NCBI GenBank assembly: GCA_036803025.1
Contig: DAIRVC010000002.1
Coordinates: 1-56,671, forward strand
Source of the DNA: DAIRVC01 sp036803025
Lineage (GTDB): Bacteria; Chloroflexota; Anaerolineae; Anaerolineales; E44-bin32
Direction: 5' to 3'
Length of the DNA stretch: 56,671 nucleotides
Of this stretch, positions 31,599 to 40,751 are shown piece after piece (the stretch's first letter is position 1; each line of letters starts with the position of its first letter). The notes beneath the pieces were generated by a model, which saw nothing but the letters and a program-made list of their open reading frames with translations, did no database searches and was not told the DNA's origin. The position numbers and the translations under genes are program-made.

Positions 31599-32921
31599 GT
31601 GCCAGACAAGCCGCCCAGATCGCAGCGCAGCCCAGAGGAGATCGTCCGCCTCAACCGCAAGCACACCTTCTTCTCCTGGTCGGTCCAGAAGTCGGTCGAT
31701 CCGATCCCGGTGGCCGGCGGCCGGGGGGTCTACTACTGGGACGCCGATGACCGACGCTACCTGGACTTCTCCTCGCAGCTGATGAGCCTGAACATCGGCT
31801 ACCAGCACCCCAAGGTCGTGGCTGCGATCCAGGAGCAGGCCGCCCGCCTGTGCGCCGCGCACCCGGCCGCGGCCCACGAACCGAAGGGCGTCCTGGCCGA
31901 GCGTATTGCCGAGGTCACCCCCGGGGACCTGAACAAGGTCTTCTTCACCCTGGGCGGCGCCGACGCGAACGAGAACGCCGTCAAGTTCGCCCGGCAGTAC
32001 ACCGGCCGGCACAAGATCCTGGCTCGCTACGTTTCCTACCACGGCGCCACGTATGGGGCTGTCACCCTGAGCGGCGACTACCGCCGTCCGCCGGTCGAGC
32101 CCGGCATCCCCGGTGTGATCCACTGCTTCGACCCCTACTGCTACCGCTGCGTGTTCGGCCATACGCCGGACACGTGCCATCGCGAGTGCATCAGTCACAT
32201 CGAGCAGATGATCGAATACGAGAACCCCGACACGATCGCGGCCCTGATCATGGAGGGCGTGACCGGCTCGAACGGCATCCTCGTTCCCCCGGACGACTAC
32301 TGGCCGCGCCTGCGCGAGATCACGCGCAAGCACGGCATCCTGCTCATCTCCGACGAGGTCATGACCGGCTTCGGCCGCACCGGCGAGTGGTTCGCCGTCG
32401 ATCACTGGAAAGTCGTGCCCGACATCATGACCATCGCCAAAGGGCTGACCTCGGGCTACCTGCCGCTGGGGGCGGTAGTGGTCTCCGACGCCATCGCCCG
32501 GCACTTCGAGGACAAGATGCTCTACATGGGGCTGACCTACTACGGCCATCCCCTTTCGTGCGCGGCCGGCATCGCCACGCTGCAGGTGTACAAGGACGAA
32601 GATCTGATCGGCAACAGCCGGCGCCTGGGCGCCGTCCTGGCCGACGAGCTATCCCGCATGCAAGCCCGGCTGCCGCTGATCGGGGACGTACGCGCACTGG
32701 GACTGTTCTCGGCCGTCGAGCTGGTGCGTGATCGCGGCACGCGCCAGCCGCTCGAGGCCGCCAGCATGGCCCGCATCAAGGGCCGGCTGCTGGCCGAAGG
32801 TCTGACGACCTTCGTCAACAAGAACATGGTCTTCGCCTGCCCCCCGCTGGTCATCTCCCGCGAGGAACTGCTGACCGGGTTGGGGATCATCGAGCGGGCC
32901 ATTGCCGCCGAGGCTGGGTAG
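31599..32921 (+). CDS. Class III aminotransferase (omega-amino acid type)
   Basis: This 440-residue fold-type I PLP enzyme. HTFFSWSVQKSVDPIPVAGG at the N-terminus, FFTLGGADANENAVKFARQ, ISDEVMTGFGRTGEWFAVDH, and the PLP lysine K281 in TIAKGLTSGYLP. A cysteine-rich insertion, YCYRCVFGHTPDTCHREC, carries CxxC plus two further Cys; comparable segments occur in taurine/beta-alanine-type enzymes. A likely role is transamination of an omega-amino acid with pyruvate or 2-oxoglutarate; substrate not determinable. The start is GTG 31599, five bases after AGGAGG. Confidence 0.88.
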   Translation: MPDKPPRSQRSPEEIVRLNRKHTFFSWSVQKSVDPIPVAGGRGVYYWDADDRRYLDFSSQLMSLNIGYQHPKVVAAIQEQAARLCAAHPAAAHEPKGVLAERIAEVTPGDLNKVFFTLGGADANENAVKFARQYTGRHKILARYVSYHGATYGAVTLSGDYRRPPVEPGIPGVIHCFDPYCYRCVFGHTPDTCHRECISHIEQMIEYENPDTIAALIMEGVTGSNGILVPPDDYWPRLREITRKHGILLISDEVMTGFGRTGEWFAVDHWKVVPDIMTIAKGLTSGYLPLGAVVVSDAIARHFEDKMLYMGLTYYGHPLSCAAGIATLQVYKDEDLIGNSRRLGAVLADELSRMQARLPLIGDVRALGLFSAVELVRDRGTRQPLEAASMARIKGRLLAEGLTTFVNKNMVFACPPLVISREELLTGLGIIERAIAAEAG

Positions 32922-32927
32922 AGCCTT

Positions 32928-32968
32928 CCTCCAACTTCCGAAGTGGCCGCGGCTTCGGAAGTCGGAGG
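32928..32968. other. 16-base inverted repeat between two aminotransferase genes
   Basis: Bases 32928-32943 and 32953-32968 pair at 15 of 16 positions around a 9-base loop. The single mismatch is A-C. No T-run follows. It lies right after the stop at 32921 and may separate or stabilise parts of the polycistronic message. Confidence 0.55.
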
Positions 32969-33002
32969 GGATAGGGGACTTCAAACCGGAGAGCCTGTTC
33001 CC

Positions 33003-34325
33003 ATGAACCGAGATCCCGATCTGACCCGGACACGCGCCCTGTTCTCGCGCGCCCAGGCCGTGATGCCCTGGGGTGTGAGCTCGAACTTCCGCTACAGCGG
33101 CGAGGACACGCCCGTCATCTCGCGCGGCCAGGGGGCCCACGTATGGGACGCCGACGGGAACCGCTACATCGACTACCGCCTGGCCTTCGGGCCGATCATC
33201 CTGGGCCACGCCGACCCGCGCGTCAACCGGCGGGTGCACGAAGCCATCGACGGTGGGACGCTCTTCGCCCACACCCATGTTCAGGAGATCGAGCTGGCCG
33301 AGCGGATCGTGCGCATGTGCCCGGGCGTCGAGATGGTGCGCTTCGCCAACTCGGGCACAGAAGCGACGATGCACGCCCTGCGCATCGCCCGTGCCTATAC
33401 CGGCCGCGAAGCGGTCGTCAAGTTCGAAGGCGGCTACCACGGTTTCCACGACTACCTGCTCTGGTCGACGGCCTACACAGCCTACGGCTCCATTGGCTCG
33501 CGCCGCAGCCCGATCCCGGTCTGCAATTCCTCCGGCATCCCGGCCCGCCTGCGCGATCTGATCCTGGTCCTGCCCTTCAACGATTTTGAGATGCTCGATC
33601 AGACCGTCCGCGCGCGCTGGGGCGAGATCGCCGCCATCATCGTCGAGCCGATCGCCGCCAACATGACCAGCATCCTGCCGCGCCCCGGCTGGCTGGAGCT
33701 GATCCGGCGCCTGTGCGACGAGCACGGGATCGTCATGATCATGGACGAGGTCAAGACCGGCTTCCGCATCGCGCGCGGCGGCGCGGCCGAGTACTTCGGC
33801 GTCAAGGGCGACCTGATGACCTACGCCAAATCACTGGCCAACGGCTACCCGCTGGCGGCCATCGGCGGCTCGCGCCGCGTCATGAGCGTCATCGAGCCCG
33901 GGCGAATGGCCCACGGCGGAACCTACTGCGCCAACGGCCCGGGCGTTGCTGCCGGCCTGGCAACGCTGGAGGTCCTCGAGACCACGGATGCACTCGAAAC
34001 GGTTTCAGCCCGCGGGCGGCGCCTGATGCAGGGCATCGACGACGTCCTCACGGAGGCCGGATTCGAACACGCCATGACCGGCGTCCCGTCGATGTTCTCG
34101 TTCGTGCTCGGCCTGGCCAGCGCCCCGGGCGAGTATCGCGACCTGATCCCGATGGATGTCCGCCTGTATGAGCACCTCCAGGAAGCCATGCGCCGGCGGG
34201 GCGTGGCTTACGAACACGACGCCAAGGAGCCGCTCTTCCTGTGCGAGGCGCATTCCGAAGCCGATATCGACGAGACCCTCACGGCGCTGGCCGAATCGGT
34301 CAAGGAGGCCAAGAGGCAGGCATGA
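33003..34325 (+). CDS. Class III aminotransferase, glutamate-1-semialdehyde aminomutase-like
   Basis: This 440-residue PLP enzyme of the GSA-aminomutase-like branch: LFSRAQAVMPWGVSSNFRY, VRFANSGTEATMHALRIARAY, KFEGGYHGFHDY, MIMDEVKTGFRIARGG, the PLP lysine K276 in YAKSLANGYP, and HGGTYCANG. True HemL enzymes are about 430 residues, but no haem genes are nearby. In a catabolic cluster such proteins usually act on beta- or omega-amino acids. I chose ATG 33003; the frame is open to 32943, but that crosses the hairpin. It overlaps the next gene by 4 bases. Confidence 0.87.
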   Translation: MNRDPDLTRTRALFSRAQAVMPWGVSSNFRYSGEDTPVISRGQGAHVWDADGNRYIDYRLAFGPIILGHADPRVNRRVHEAIDGGTLFAHTHVQEIELAERIVRMCPGVEMVRFANSGTEATMHALRIARAYTGREAVVKFEGGYHGFHDYLLWSTAYTAYGSIGSRRSPIPVCNSSGIPARLRDLILVLPFNDFEMLDQTVRARWGEIAAIIVEPIAANMTSILPRPGWLELIRRLCDEHGIVMIMDEVKTGFRIARGGAAEYFGVKGDLMTYAKSLANGYPLAAIGGSRRVMSVIEPGRMAHGGTYCANGPGVAAGLATLEVLETTDALETVSARGRRLMQGIDDVLTEAGFEHAMTGVPSMFSFVLGLASAPGEYRDLIPMDVRLYEHLQEAMRRRGVAYEHDAKEPLFLCEAHSEADIDETLTALAESVKEAKRQA

Positions 34326-35800
34326 GCCCGACAGCGGAGGTCCTCAACTACATCAACGGGGAATGGCGCCCGCCGTCGGCCGCCGAGTGCCTGGACGTCC
34401 TCAACCCGGCGACGGCCGAGGTTCTCGGGCATGTGCCGCTCGGGGCGACGGCCGAGGTGGCCCAGGCGGCCGCGGCGGCTGCCCAGGCCTTCCCTGATTG
34501 GCGCCGCACGCCGGCCGTCGAGCGCGTGCAGTACCTCTTCCGCCTGAAGCAGCTGCTCGAGGCGTCGTTCGAGGACCTCTCCCGCAGCATCACGCTCGAG
34601 TGCGGCAAGACGTTGGATGAGTCGCGGGCCGAGATGCGACGGGCGATCGAGAACGTCGAGATCGCCTGCGGAATCCCGCAGCTGATGCAGGGCTACAACT
34701 CGGAGGATATCGCTTCGGGCATCGACGAGACGATGATCCGCCAGCCGGTCGGCGTCAGCGCCATCATCTGCCCGTTCAACTTCCCGGGCATGATCCCCTT
34801 CTGGTTCATGCCCTACGCGCTGGCTTGCGGCAACCCGGTCATCGTCAAGCCGTCGGAAAGGGTGCCGCTGACGATGCAGGCGGTCTTCCGGCAGTTGGAG
34901 CAGTGCCGCTTCCCGCCGGGCGTCGTCAACCTGGTCAACGGCGCCCGCCAGGCGGTCGACGCTCTTCTCGATCACCCAGCGGTGCGGGCGGTCAGCTTCG
35001 TCGGATCGACCCCGGTCGCCCGGCACGTCTACGCCCGCGCCGCAGCGAGCGGCAAGCGCGCCCAATGCCAGGGCGGGGCCAAGAACGCGGTCGTGGTCAT
35101 GCCCGACGCCGAGATGGACATGGCCACCCGGATCATTGCCGACAGCGCCTTCGGCTGCGCCGGGCAGCGCTGCCTGGCTGTCTCGCTGGTGATCACGGTG
35201 GCCGATGCCCGGCCGATCTTCAACGAGTTGATCTGTGACGCGGCCGCCACCCGCGTGGTTGGCAGCGGACTGGAGGCCGGGGTCCAGATGGGGCCGCTGA
35301 TCAGCGCCGCCAGCAAGGCCCGCACCGAGTCGTTGATCGGCCGCGGCCTGGAAGAAGGCGCCCAATTGGCGGTCGACGGCCGCGCGGCGCGCATCTCCGG
35401 CTACGAGAACGGCTTCTTCGTCCGGCCGACGGTCCTGCTCGACCTGCCGCCGCAGGGCGAGGTCGCTCAGACCGAGATCTTTGGTCCCGTGCTTGGCATG
35501 ATCCACGTCGATACGCTCGACGAGGCGCTGGCCTTGATCAACGCTGCCCAGGTCGGCAATCAAGCCAGCCTCTTCACCGCCAGCGGGACGGCAGCGCGCC
35601 GCTTCCGCTACGAAGCCCAGGCCGGCAACATCGGCATCAATATCGGCGTGGCGGCGCCAATGGCCTTCTTCCCCTTCAGCGGCTGGAAGGAGAGCTTCTT
35701 CGGCGACCTGCACGGCCAGGGCCTGGATGCGGTCGAGTTCTTCACGCAGAAGAAAGTCGTCATCGAGCGTTGGCCGAAGGAGTGGGCGCGCAAGTTCTGA
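34322..35800 (+). CDS. mmsA: CoA-acylating (methyl)malonate-semialdehyde dehydrogenase-like
   Basis: This 492-residue aldehyde dehydrogenase of the MmsA/IolA type, which oxidatively decarboxylates malonate or methylmalonate semialdehyde to acetyl-CoA or propionyl-CoA with NAD+. Features: ICPFNFPGMIPFWFMPYALACGN, CQGGAKNAVVVMPDAEMD in place of the ELGGK Glu motif (typical of MmsA), catalytic C284 in GCAGQRCLAVS, and the C-terminal signature FSGWKESFFGDLHGQG then VEFFTQKKVV. The ATG overlaps the upstream aminotransferase stop (ATGA). With beta-amino acid transaminases next to it, beta-alanine or 3-aminoisobutyrate degradation is likely. Confidence 0.92.
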   Translation: MSPTAEVLNYINGEWRPPSAAECLDVLNPATAEVLGHVPLGATAEVAQAAAAAAQAFPDWRRTPAVERVQYLFRLKQLLEASFEDLSRSITLECGKTLDESRAEMRRAIENVEIACGIPQLMQGYNSEDIASGIDETMIRQPVGVSAIICPFNFPGMIPFWFMPYALACGNPVIVKPSERVPLTMQAVFRQLEQCRFPPGVVNLVNGARQAVDALLDHPAVRAVSFVGSTPVARHVYARAAASGKRAQCQGGAKNAVVVMPDAEMDMATRIIADSAFGCAGQRCLAVSLVITVADARPIFNELICDAAATRVVGSGLEAGVQMGPLISAASKARTESLIGRGLEEGAQLAVDGRAARISGYENGFFVRPTVLLDLPPQGEVAQTEIFGPVLGMIHVDTLDEALALINAAQVGNQASLFTASGTAARRFRYEAQAGNIGINIGVAAPMAFFPFSGWKESFFGDLHGQGLDAVEFFTQKKVVIERWPKEWARKF

Positions 35801-35836
35801 CCGCCGGGCCAGCGGCGGGCGGGGAAAGGAATGGGG

Positions 35837-37102
35837 ATGCCTGCAGCCGATCTCTCGCACCTCTCGCCGGTCTGGAACCGCAGCTGGACGCTCTTGGTCG
35901 AGCGCGGTGAAGGTCCGTACCTGATCGACGCCGACGGCCGGCGCTACCTGGATTTCACCTGCGGCATCGGCGTGACCAACACCGGGCATGCGCATCCGCG
36001 CGTGGTCAAAGCCATTCAGGAGCAGGCCGCCCGGCTGCTGCACGGGCAGGCCAACATCGTCGTCCATACGCCGATGCTGGATCTGGCCGGCGAGCTGCTC
36101 GGCGTCGTTCCCGCGCCGCTGGACACATTCTTCTTCACCAACTCGGGCGCCGAGGCGGTCGAGGGCGCGGTCAAGCTGGCCCGGCACGCCACGCGCCGGC
36201 CGAACGTGGTCGTCTTTCAGGGCTCCTTTCACGGCCGCACGAACCTGACCATGGCCATGACCACATCGAAGACGAACTACAGGGCCGGGTACCAACCGCT
36301 GGCGGCCGGGGTATTCGTCGCCCCCTACCCCTACGCCTACCGCTACGGATGGGATGAAAGCAGCACGCTGGCCTTCTGTTTGCGCGAGCTGAAGCACCTG
36401 TTCAAGTCCCAGACCGCCCCGCAGGAGACGGCCGCCATCGTGGTCGAGCCGGTCCTGGGGGAAGGCGGGTATGTGGTCCCGCCGGATGGGTTTTTGCCGG
36501 CGCTGCGCGAGTTGTGCGATGATATGGGTATTCTGCTCATCGCCGACGAAGTCCAGTCCGGCTTCGGGCGCACGGGCAGATGGTTCGCGGTCGACCACCT
36601 TGGCGTGGTGCCCGACCTGCTCATCATGGCCAAGGGCATCGCCTCCGGGCTGCCGCTGGCGGGTCTGGCCGCCCGGCGCGAGTTGATGGAGGAATGGACA
36701 CCCGGATCACACGGCGGCACTTACGGCGGGAACGTCATTGCCTGCGCCGCGGCGGCAGAGACGATCAGGGTCATGCGCGATGAGCGGCTGATCGAGAACG
36801 CGCACGCGATGGGACAAGTGTTGATGGCCGGCCTGCGGCAGCTGCAGAAGGCTCATCCCGAGATCGGAGAGGTGCGCGGCCGCGGCCTGATGATCGCCAG
36901 CGAGTTCACCGATCCGGACGGCGCAGCGGGGACGCAGCGGGCGAAGGCCGTCGTCCAGGCCGCCTTCCAGCGCGGCCTGATGCTGCTGACCTGCGGCTCC
37001 TACGACAACGTCGTCCGTTGGATCCCGCCGCTGATTGTGAACGCCGCCCAGATCGAAGAGGGACTGGAGACGTTCGAACAGGCGCTCGTCCAGTCCCGCT
37101 GA
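35837..37102 (+). CDS. Class III aminotransferase, 4-aminobutyrate aminotransferase-like
   Basis: This 421-residue PLP enzyme. YLDFTCGIGVTNTGHAHPRVVKAI, FFFTNSGAEAVEGAVKLARHATRR, VFQGSFHGRTNLTMAMT, VVEPVLGEGGYVVPP, IADEVQSGFGRTGRWFAVDH, PLP lysine K266 in MAKGIASGLPLAG, and HGGTYGGN match GabT-type enzymes. These convert GABA to succinate semialdehyde or 5-aminovalerate to glutarate semialdehyde. Two ATGs (35831, 35837) are possible; AAAGGA (35825-35830) touches the first but stands 6 bases from the second, so I chose 35837. Confidence 0.9.
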   Translation: MPAADLSHLSPVWNRSWTLLVERGEGPYLIDADGRRYLDFTCGIGVTNTGHAHPRVVKAIQEQAARLLHGQANIVVHTPMLDLAGELLGVVPAPLDTFFFTNSGAEAVEGAVKLARHATRRPNVVVFQGSFHGRTNLTMAMTTSKTNYRAGYQPLAAGVFVAPYPYAYRYGWDESSTLAFCLRELKHLFKSQTAPQETAAIVVEPVLGEGGYVVPPDGFLPALRELCDDMGILLIADEVQSGFGRTGRWFAVDHLGVVPDLLIMAKGIASGLPLAGLAARRELMEEWTPGSHGGTYGGNVIACAAAAETIRVMRDERLIENAHAMGQVLMAGLRQLQKAHPEIGEVRGRGLMIASEFTDPDGAAGTQRAKAVVQAAFQRGLMLLTCGSYDNVVRWIPPLIVNAAQIEEGLETFEQALVQSR

Positions 37103-37121
37103 GAGGGGCGAGGAGGCAGCC

Positions 37122-39017
37122 ATGACGGAAGGGCTCACCCGGCGCATTCTGCATTTCGACCTGGAAGCCGGATCGCTCAGCATCGAGACGCCATCCGAGT
37201 CGTTCTACCGCCGCTACATGGGCGGCTCGGCCATGGGCCTGTACTACATCCTCAAAGACATGAAGCCCGGCACCGACGCGTTCTCCCCGGGCAATGTGTT
37301 GACCCTGATGGTCAGCCTCCTGACCGGGGCGCCGATATCCGGTCAAAGCCGACTGTGCGCCAACGCGCGTTCGCCGCTGACCGACGGAATCGGCGATGCC
37401 CAGGCCGGCGGCTTCTTCCCGGCCGAGATGCGCTTTGCCGGTTTCGACGGCCTGGTCGTGCGCGGGCGCGCCGCGCGGCCGGTCTACCTCTGGCTGCACA
37501 ACGGGCAGGCGGAGATGCGCCCGGCCGAACACCTGTGGGGAAAGACCACCTCGCAAGTGGATGATCTGATCAAGGCGGAACTCAAGGATGACAAGGTCGA
37601 GATCGCCCAGTGCGGGCCGGCCGGGGAGAAGCTCGTGCGCCTGGCGGCGATCATCAACATGGCCAACCGCGCCAACGGACGCACCGGCCTGGGCGCGGTC
37701 ATGGGATCCAAGAATCTGAAGGCGGTCGTCGTGCGCGGCGAGAGCAAGCGCCTGCCGTGGGCCGACCCCCGCCGCATCAACGAGATGGCGCGCCAGGGCG
37801 CCTCCGAGATCGAGACGAATGCCGACATGCTCGGCCTGCAGAAGCTGGGCACCGCCGGCGTGGTCGCCTTCCAGCACACCATCGGCAGCCTGCCGACGTT
37901 CAACTATGCCCAGGGCCAGTTCGAGGCCTTCGAGGCCATCTCCGGCGAGCGCATGAGCGACACGATCCTGAAGGACAACGACACCTGCTATGCCTGCAGC
38001 GTGCGCTGCAAGCGGGTGGTGGAGACTCAATTCGGCGATCGCCCGGTGGCGCGCCGGCACGGCGGGCCTGAGTACGAGACGATCGCCACCTTCGGATCGT
38101 ACTGCGGCGTCGGTGATCTGGACGCCATCGCGCTGGCCAACCAGCTGTGCAACGAATACGGGCTCGACACGATCGGAACCGGCGCCACCGTCGCCTGGGC
38201 AATGGAGTGCTTCGCACAAGGGATCCTTTCGGAGCAGGAAATCGGGTTCCCGGCCGCGTTCGGCGACGCCTCCGCCATGATTCGCCTGACCGAGATGCTG
38301 GCGCGCCGCGAGGGCTTCGGCGACACACTGGCCGAAGGCTCGCGCCGCGCTGCCCAGAGACTGGGCAAGGGACACGAACTGCTCATCACCGCCAAAGGCG
38401 CAGAAGCCCCGGCGCACATGCCGCAGGCCAAGCGCTCCCTGGGCTTGATCTACGCCGTGAATCCCTTCGGCGCCGACCACCAGTCCTCCGAACATGACCC
38501 GATGATCGAAGACGGCGCCGGGGAGCTGTACATGAAGCGCCTGGCCCGTCTCGGATTCGACCACACGCTCCCGCAGAATTCATTGGCGGCCGACAAGGTG
38601 CGATACGCCTTGAAGACCCAGCAGTTCTACTCTTTCCTGGACACCGCCGCGCTGTGCCAGTTCGTGTGGGGGCCGGCGTGGACCCTCTACGGACCGGATG
38701 AGACCGTCGCCTTCGTGCGGGCGGCGACAGGCTGGGAAGACTTCAGCCTGGAAGAGCTGCTCGAGGTGGGCGAACGACGTCTGAACATGCTGCGCTTGTT
38801 CAACGCCCGCGAGGGTCTCGACCGCAAGGCCGACGGTCTGCCGAAGAAGTTCTTCCGGCCGCTCGGCGGCGGCGGCCCGACAGCCGGGGTCAGTCTGGTC
38901 GAGGCGGAGATCGAATCGGCCAAGGACGAGTACTACCGACTGGCGGGCTGGGACACCCGGACCGGCAACCCCACCAGCGACACCCTGGAGCGGCTGGGAT
39001 TGGGGTGGGCCGTCTGA
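37122..39017 (+). CDS. aor: Tungsten-type aldehyde:ferredoxin oxidoreductase
   Basis: This 631-residue AOR-family enzyme oxidises aldehydes to acids, or reduces acids, with ferredoxin at a bis-tungstopterin site. The [4Fe-4S] ligands are C289, C292 and C296 (CYACSVRC) and C512, matching the spacing of the Pyrococcus enzyme. Other blocks are GLYYILKDMKPGTDAFSP, SGQSRLCANARSPLTDGIG, GFDGLVVRGRA, ANRANGRTGLGAVMGSKNLKAVVVRG and DTIGTGATVAWAMEC. ATG 37122 follows GGGGCGAGGAGG. It takes aldehydes from the aminotransferases upstream and supplies low-potential electrons, which the acetyl-CoA pathway needs. A MoaD-like gene is two genes downstream. Confidence 0.95.
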   Translation: MTEGLTRRILHFDLEAGSLSIETPSESFYRRYMGGSAMGLYYILKDMKPGTDAFSPGNVLTLMVSLLTGAPISGQSRLCANARSPLTDGIGDAQAGGFFPAEMRFAGFDGLVVRGRAARPVYLWLHNGQAEMRPAEHLWGKTTSQVDDLIKAELKDDKVEIAQCGPAGEKLVRLAAIINMANRANGRTGLGAVMGSKNLKAVVVRGESKRLPWADPRRINEMARQGASEIETNADMLGLQKLGTAGVVAFQHTIGSLPTFNYAQGQFEAFEAISGERMSDTILKDNDTCYACSVRCKRVVETQFGDRPVARRHGGPEYETIATFGSYCGVGDLDAIALANQLCNEYGLDTIGTGATVAWAMECFAQGILSEQEIGFPAAFGDASAMIRLTEMLARREGFGDTLAEGSRRAAQRLGKGHELLITAKGAEAPAHMPQAKRSLGLIYAVNPFGADHQSSEHDPMIEDGAGELYMKRLARLGFDHTLPQNSLAADKVRYALKTQQFYSFLDTAALCQFVWGPAWTLYGPDETVAFVRAATGWEDFSLEELLEVGERRLNMLRLFNAREGLDRKADGLPKKFFRPLGGGGPTAGVSLVEAEIESAKDEYYRLAGWDTRTGNPTSDTLERLGLGWAV

Positions 39018-39058
39018 GCTCGACGGGAAACCCTTGGTCGGCGGAGGCCACAAACGGG

Positions 39059-40483
39059 ATGGAGCACCGACTCTTCATCAATGGGCAGTGGGTGGGTGAA
39101 GGGCCCTTGCTGCAAGTCACCAACAAGTACACCGGTGAGACGTTCGCGGCGCTGCCGCAGGCTCGGCGCGAAGACGTCGACGCGGCACTGGCGGCCGCGG
39201 CCGAGGCTGCGCCGGTCATGGCCGAGCTTCCCGCCCATCGCCGCTACGAGATCCTCTCCCGGGCCGCAGCGCTGATCGCCGAGCGGCGCGACCTGTTCGC
39301 CAGGACCATCGCCACGGAAGCCGGCAAGGCCCTGAAGTTCGCTCGCATCGAGGTTGACCGCGCGATCGGGACCTTCACCTTCGCGGCGGAGGAAGCCAAG
39401 CGCCTGCACGGCGAGACCATACCCCTCGACGCCATCCCCTCGGGTGAGGGCTACTTCGGCTACTATGTGCGCCGCCCGGTCGGTGTCATTGTCGGCATCT
39501 CGCCGTTCAACTTCCCGCTCAACCTGGTGGCTCACAAGGTCGCCCCGGCACTGGCCGCCGGCAATACGATGGTGCTCAAACCAGCCAGTTGGACTCCGGT
39601 CACCGCGGTCCTGCTCTGCCAGGTCCTGGACGAGGCCGGCCTGCCCCCGGGAGCCCTGAACCTGATCGTCGGCCCGGGCGGGACCGTCGGTGAATGGCTG
39701 GTCACCGACGCACGCGTGGCCAAGGTCACCCTCACCGGCAGCGTCCCGGTCGGCCGTCAGATACTGGCGATGGCCGGCATCAAGAAGGTCACTCTGGAGC
39801 TGGGCAACACCGGGCCGGTGATCGTCGCCCCGGACGCTGATCTGGAGTACGCCGCCCGGCGCTGTGCTGTGGGCGCCTACTACAACTCCGGGCAGGTGTG
39901 CATCTCCGTCCAGCGCATCTACATCGAACGGCCGGCCTACGCGGCCTTCACCGACGAGTTCGTCAAAGCCAGTCGGGCGATGGTCGTCGGCGACCCGCTC
40001 GACGAGCGCGTCGATGTCGGCCCGATGATCGACGAGAAGGAGGCCCGCCGTATCGAGGGCTGGGTGGGCGAGGCGCGTGACGCCGGCGCGCGGGTGCTCA
40101 CCGGCGGCTCGCGCCAGGGCTCCGTCTACTCGCCGACCGTCCTGGCGGAGGTCACTTCGGCGATGAAGGTCGTCGCCGAGGAAGCCTTCGCACCCGTCGC
40201 CTCGGTCATCGCGTGCGAAGACTTCGACGAGGCGCTGCGCCTGGCCGATGACACGACCTACGGGCTCCAGGTGTCTGTGTTCACCCGCGACCTGCAGCGC
40301 GTCTTCAGCGCTGTCCGGCGCCTGAATTTCGGCGGCGTCATTGTCAACGACTCACCCGCCTTCCGCGCCGACCACATGCCGTATGGCGGCAACCGACAGA
40401 GCGGCCTGGGTCGCGAGGGTGTGCGCTTCGCCATGGAGGATATGACCAACATCCAGATGGTGGCCATCCGCACCGCCTGGTAG
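39059..40483 (+). CDS. NAD(P)-dependent aldehyde dehydrogenase (succinate-semialdehyde/lactaldehyde type)
   Basis: This 474-residue ALDH. RLFINGQWVGEG, GISPFNFPLNLVAHKVAPALAAGN, TLTGSVPVGRQI, the Glu motif LELGNTGPVIVAPDAD (ELGG has become ELGN), catalytic C281 in GQVCISVQR, and MPYGGNRQSGLGREG at the C-terminus are typical. Likely aldehyde substrates are succinate, glutarate or amino-aldehydes formed by the upstream transaminases. It appears to duplicate AOR's reaction with NAD(P) as acceptor. I chose ATG 39059 (GGAGG upstream) over an earlier in-frame codon that overlaps the AOR end. Confidence 0.9.
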   Translation: MEHRLFINGQWVGEGPLLQVTNKYTGETFAALPQARREDVDAALAAAAEAAPVMAELPAHRRYEILSRAAALIAERRDLFARTIATEAGKALKFARIEVDRAIGTFTFAAEEAKRLHGETIPLDAIPSGEGYFGYYVRRPVGVIVGISPFNFPLNLVAHKVAPALAAGNTMVLKPASWTPVTAVLLCQVLDEAGLPPGALNLIVGPGGTVGEWLVTDARVAKVTLTGSVPVGRQILAMAGIKKVTLELGNTGPVIVAPDADLEYAARRCAVGAYYNSGQVCISVQRIYIERPAYAAFTDEFVKASRAMVVGDPLDERVDVGPMIDEKEARRIEGWVGEARDAGARVLTGGSRQGSVYSPTVLAEVTSAMKVVAEEAFAPVASVIACEDFDEALRLADDTTYGLQVSVFTRDLQRVFSAVRRLNFGGVIVNDSPAFRADHMPYGGNRQSGLGREGVRFAMEDMTNIQMVAIRTAW

Positions 40484-40499
40484 GCGCGCCGCGATCGCC

Positions 40500-40739
40500 A
40501 TGATCGTTCACGTCCGACTCCATACCACGCTGCGCAGGGCCACGCCCGAGGGCCTCCTCGACCGCCTCGACCTGGAGCTCGATCCGGGTGCCACGGTGGC
40601 CGAGGCGCTGGCGCGCCTCGAAATCCTGCCCCGCGGCGGTTTCGTGGTGATGGCGGTCAACGGGAAGCTGGCCAAGGCGGAGCAGGTCCTGAACGACGGC
40701 GACGAGCTCCGGCTTGTGCCGTCCGTGTCGGGGGGCTAG
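40500..40739 (+). CDS. MoaD/ThiS-like sulfur carrier protein
   Basis: This 79-residue beta-grasp protein ends in the diagnostic Gly-Gly (SVSGG), with TVAEALARLEI, VVMAVNGKLA and LNDGDELRLVPSVSGG as ThiS/MoaD strands. The C-terminal glycine is normally thiocarboxylated to donate sulfur for molybdopterin or tungstopterin dithiolene (MoaD) or thiazole (ThiS). Proximity to AOR, which needs tungstopterin, favours a MoaD-like role. It closes the amine island, 16 bases after the aldehyde dehydrogenase. Confidence 0.88.
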   Translation: MIVHVRLHTTLRRATPEGLLDRLDLELDPGATVAEALARLEILPRGGFVVMAVNGKLAKAEQVLNDGDELRLVPSVSGG

Positions 40740-40751
40740 TCCCATCGGGCT

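Noticed and set aside
34208..36598. 796-residue open frame on the minus strand opposite the MmsA-type and GABA-type genes
   Set aside because: Shadow of two well-supported enzymes; composition is biased to Asp, Arg, Gly and His as expected for antisense of GC-rich codons.
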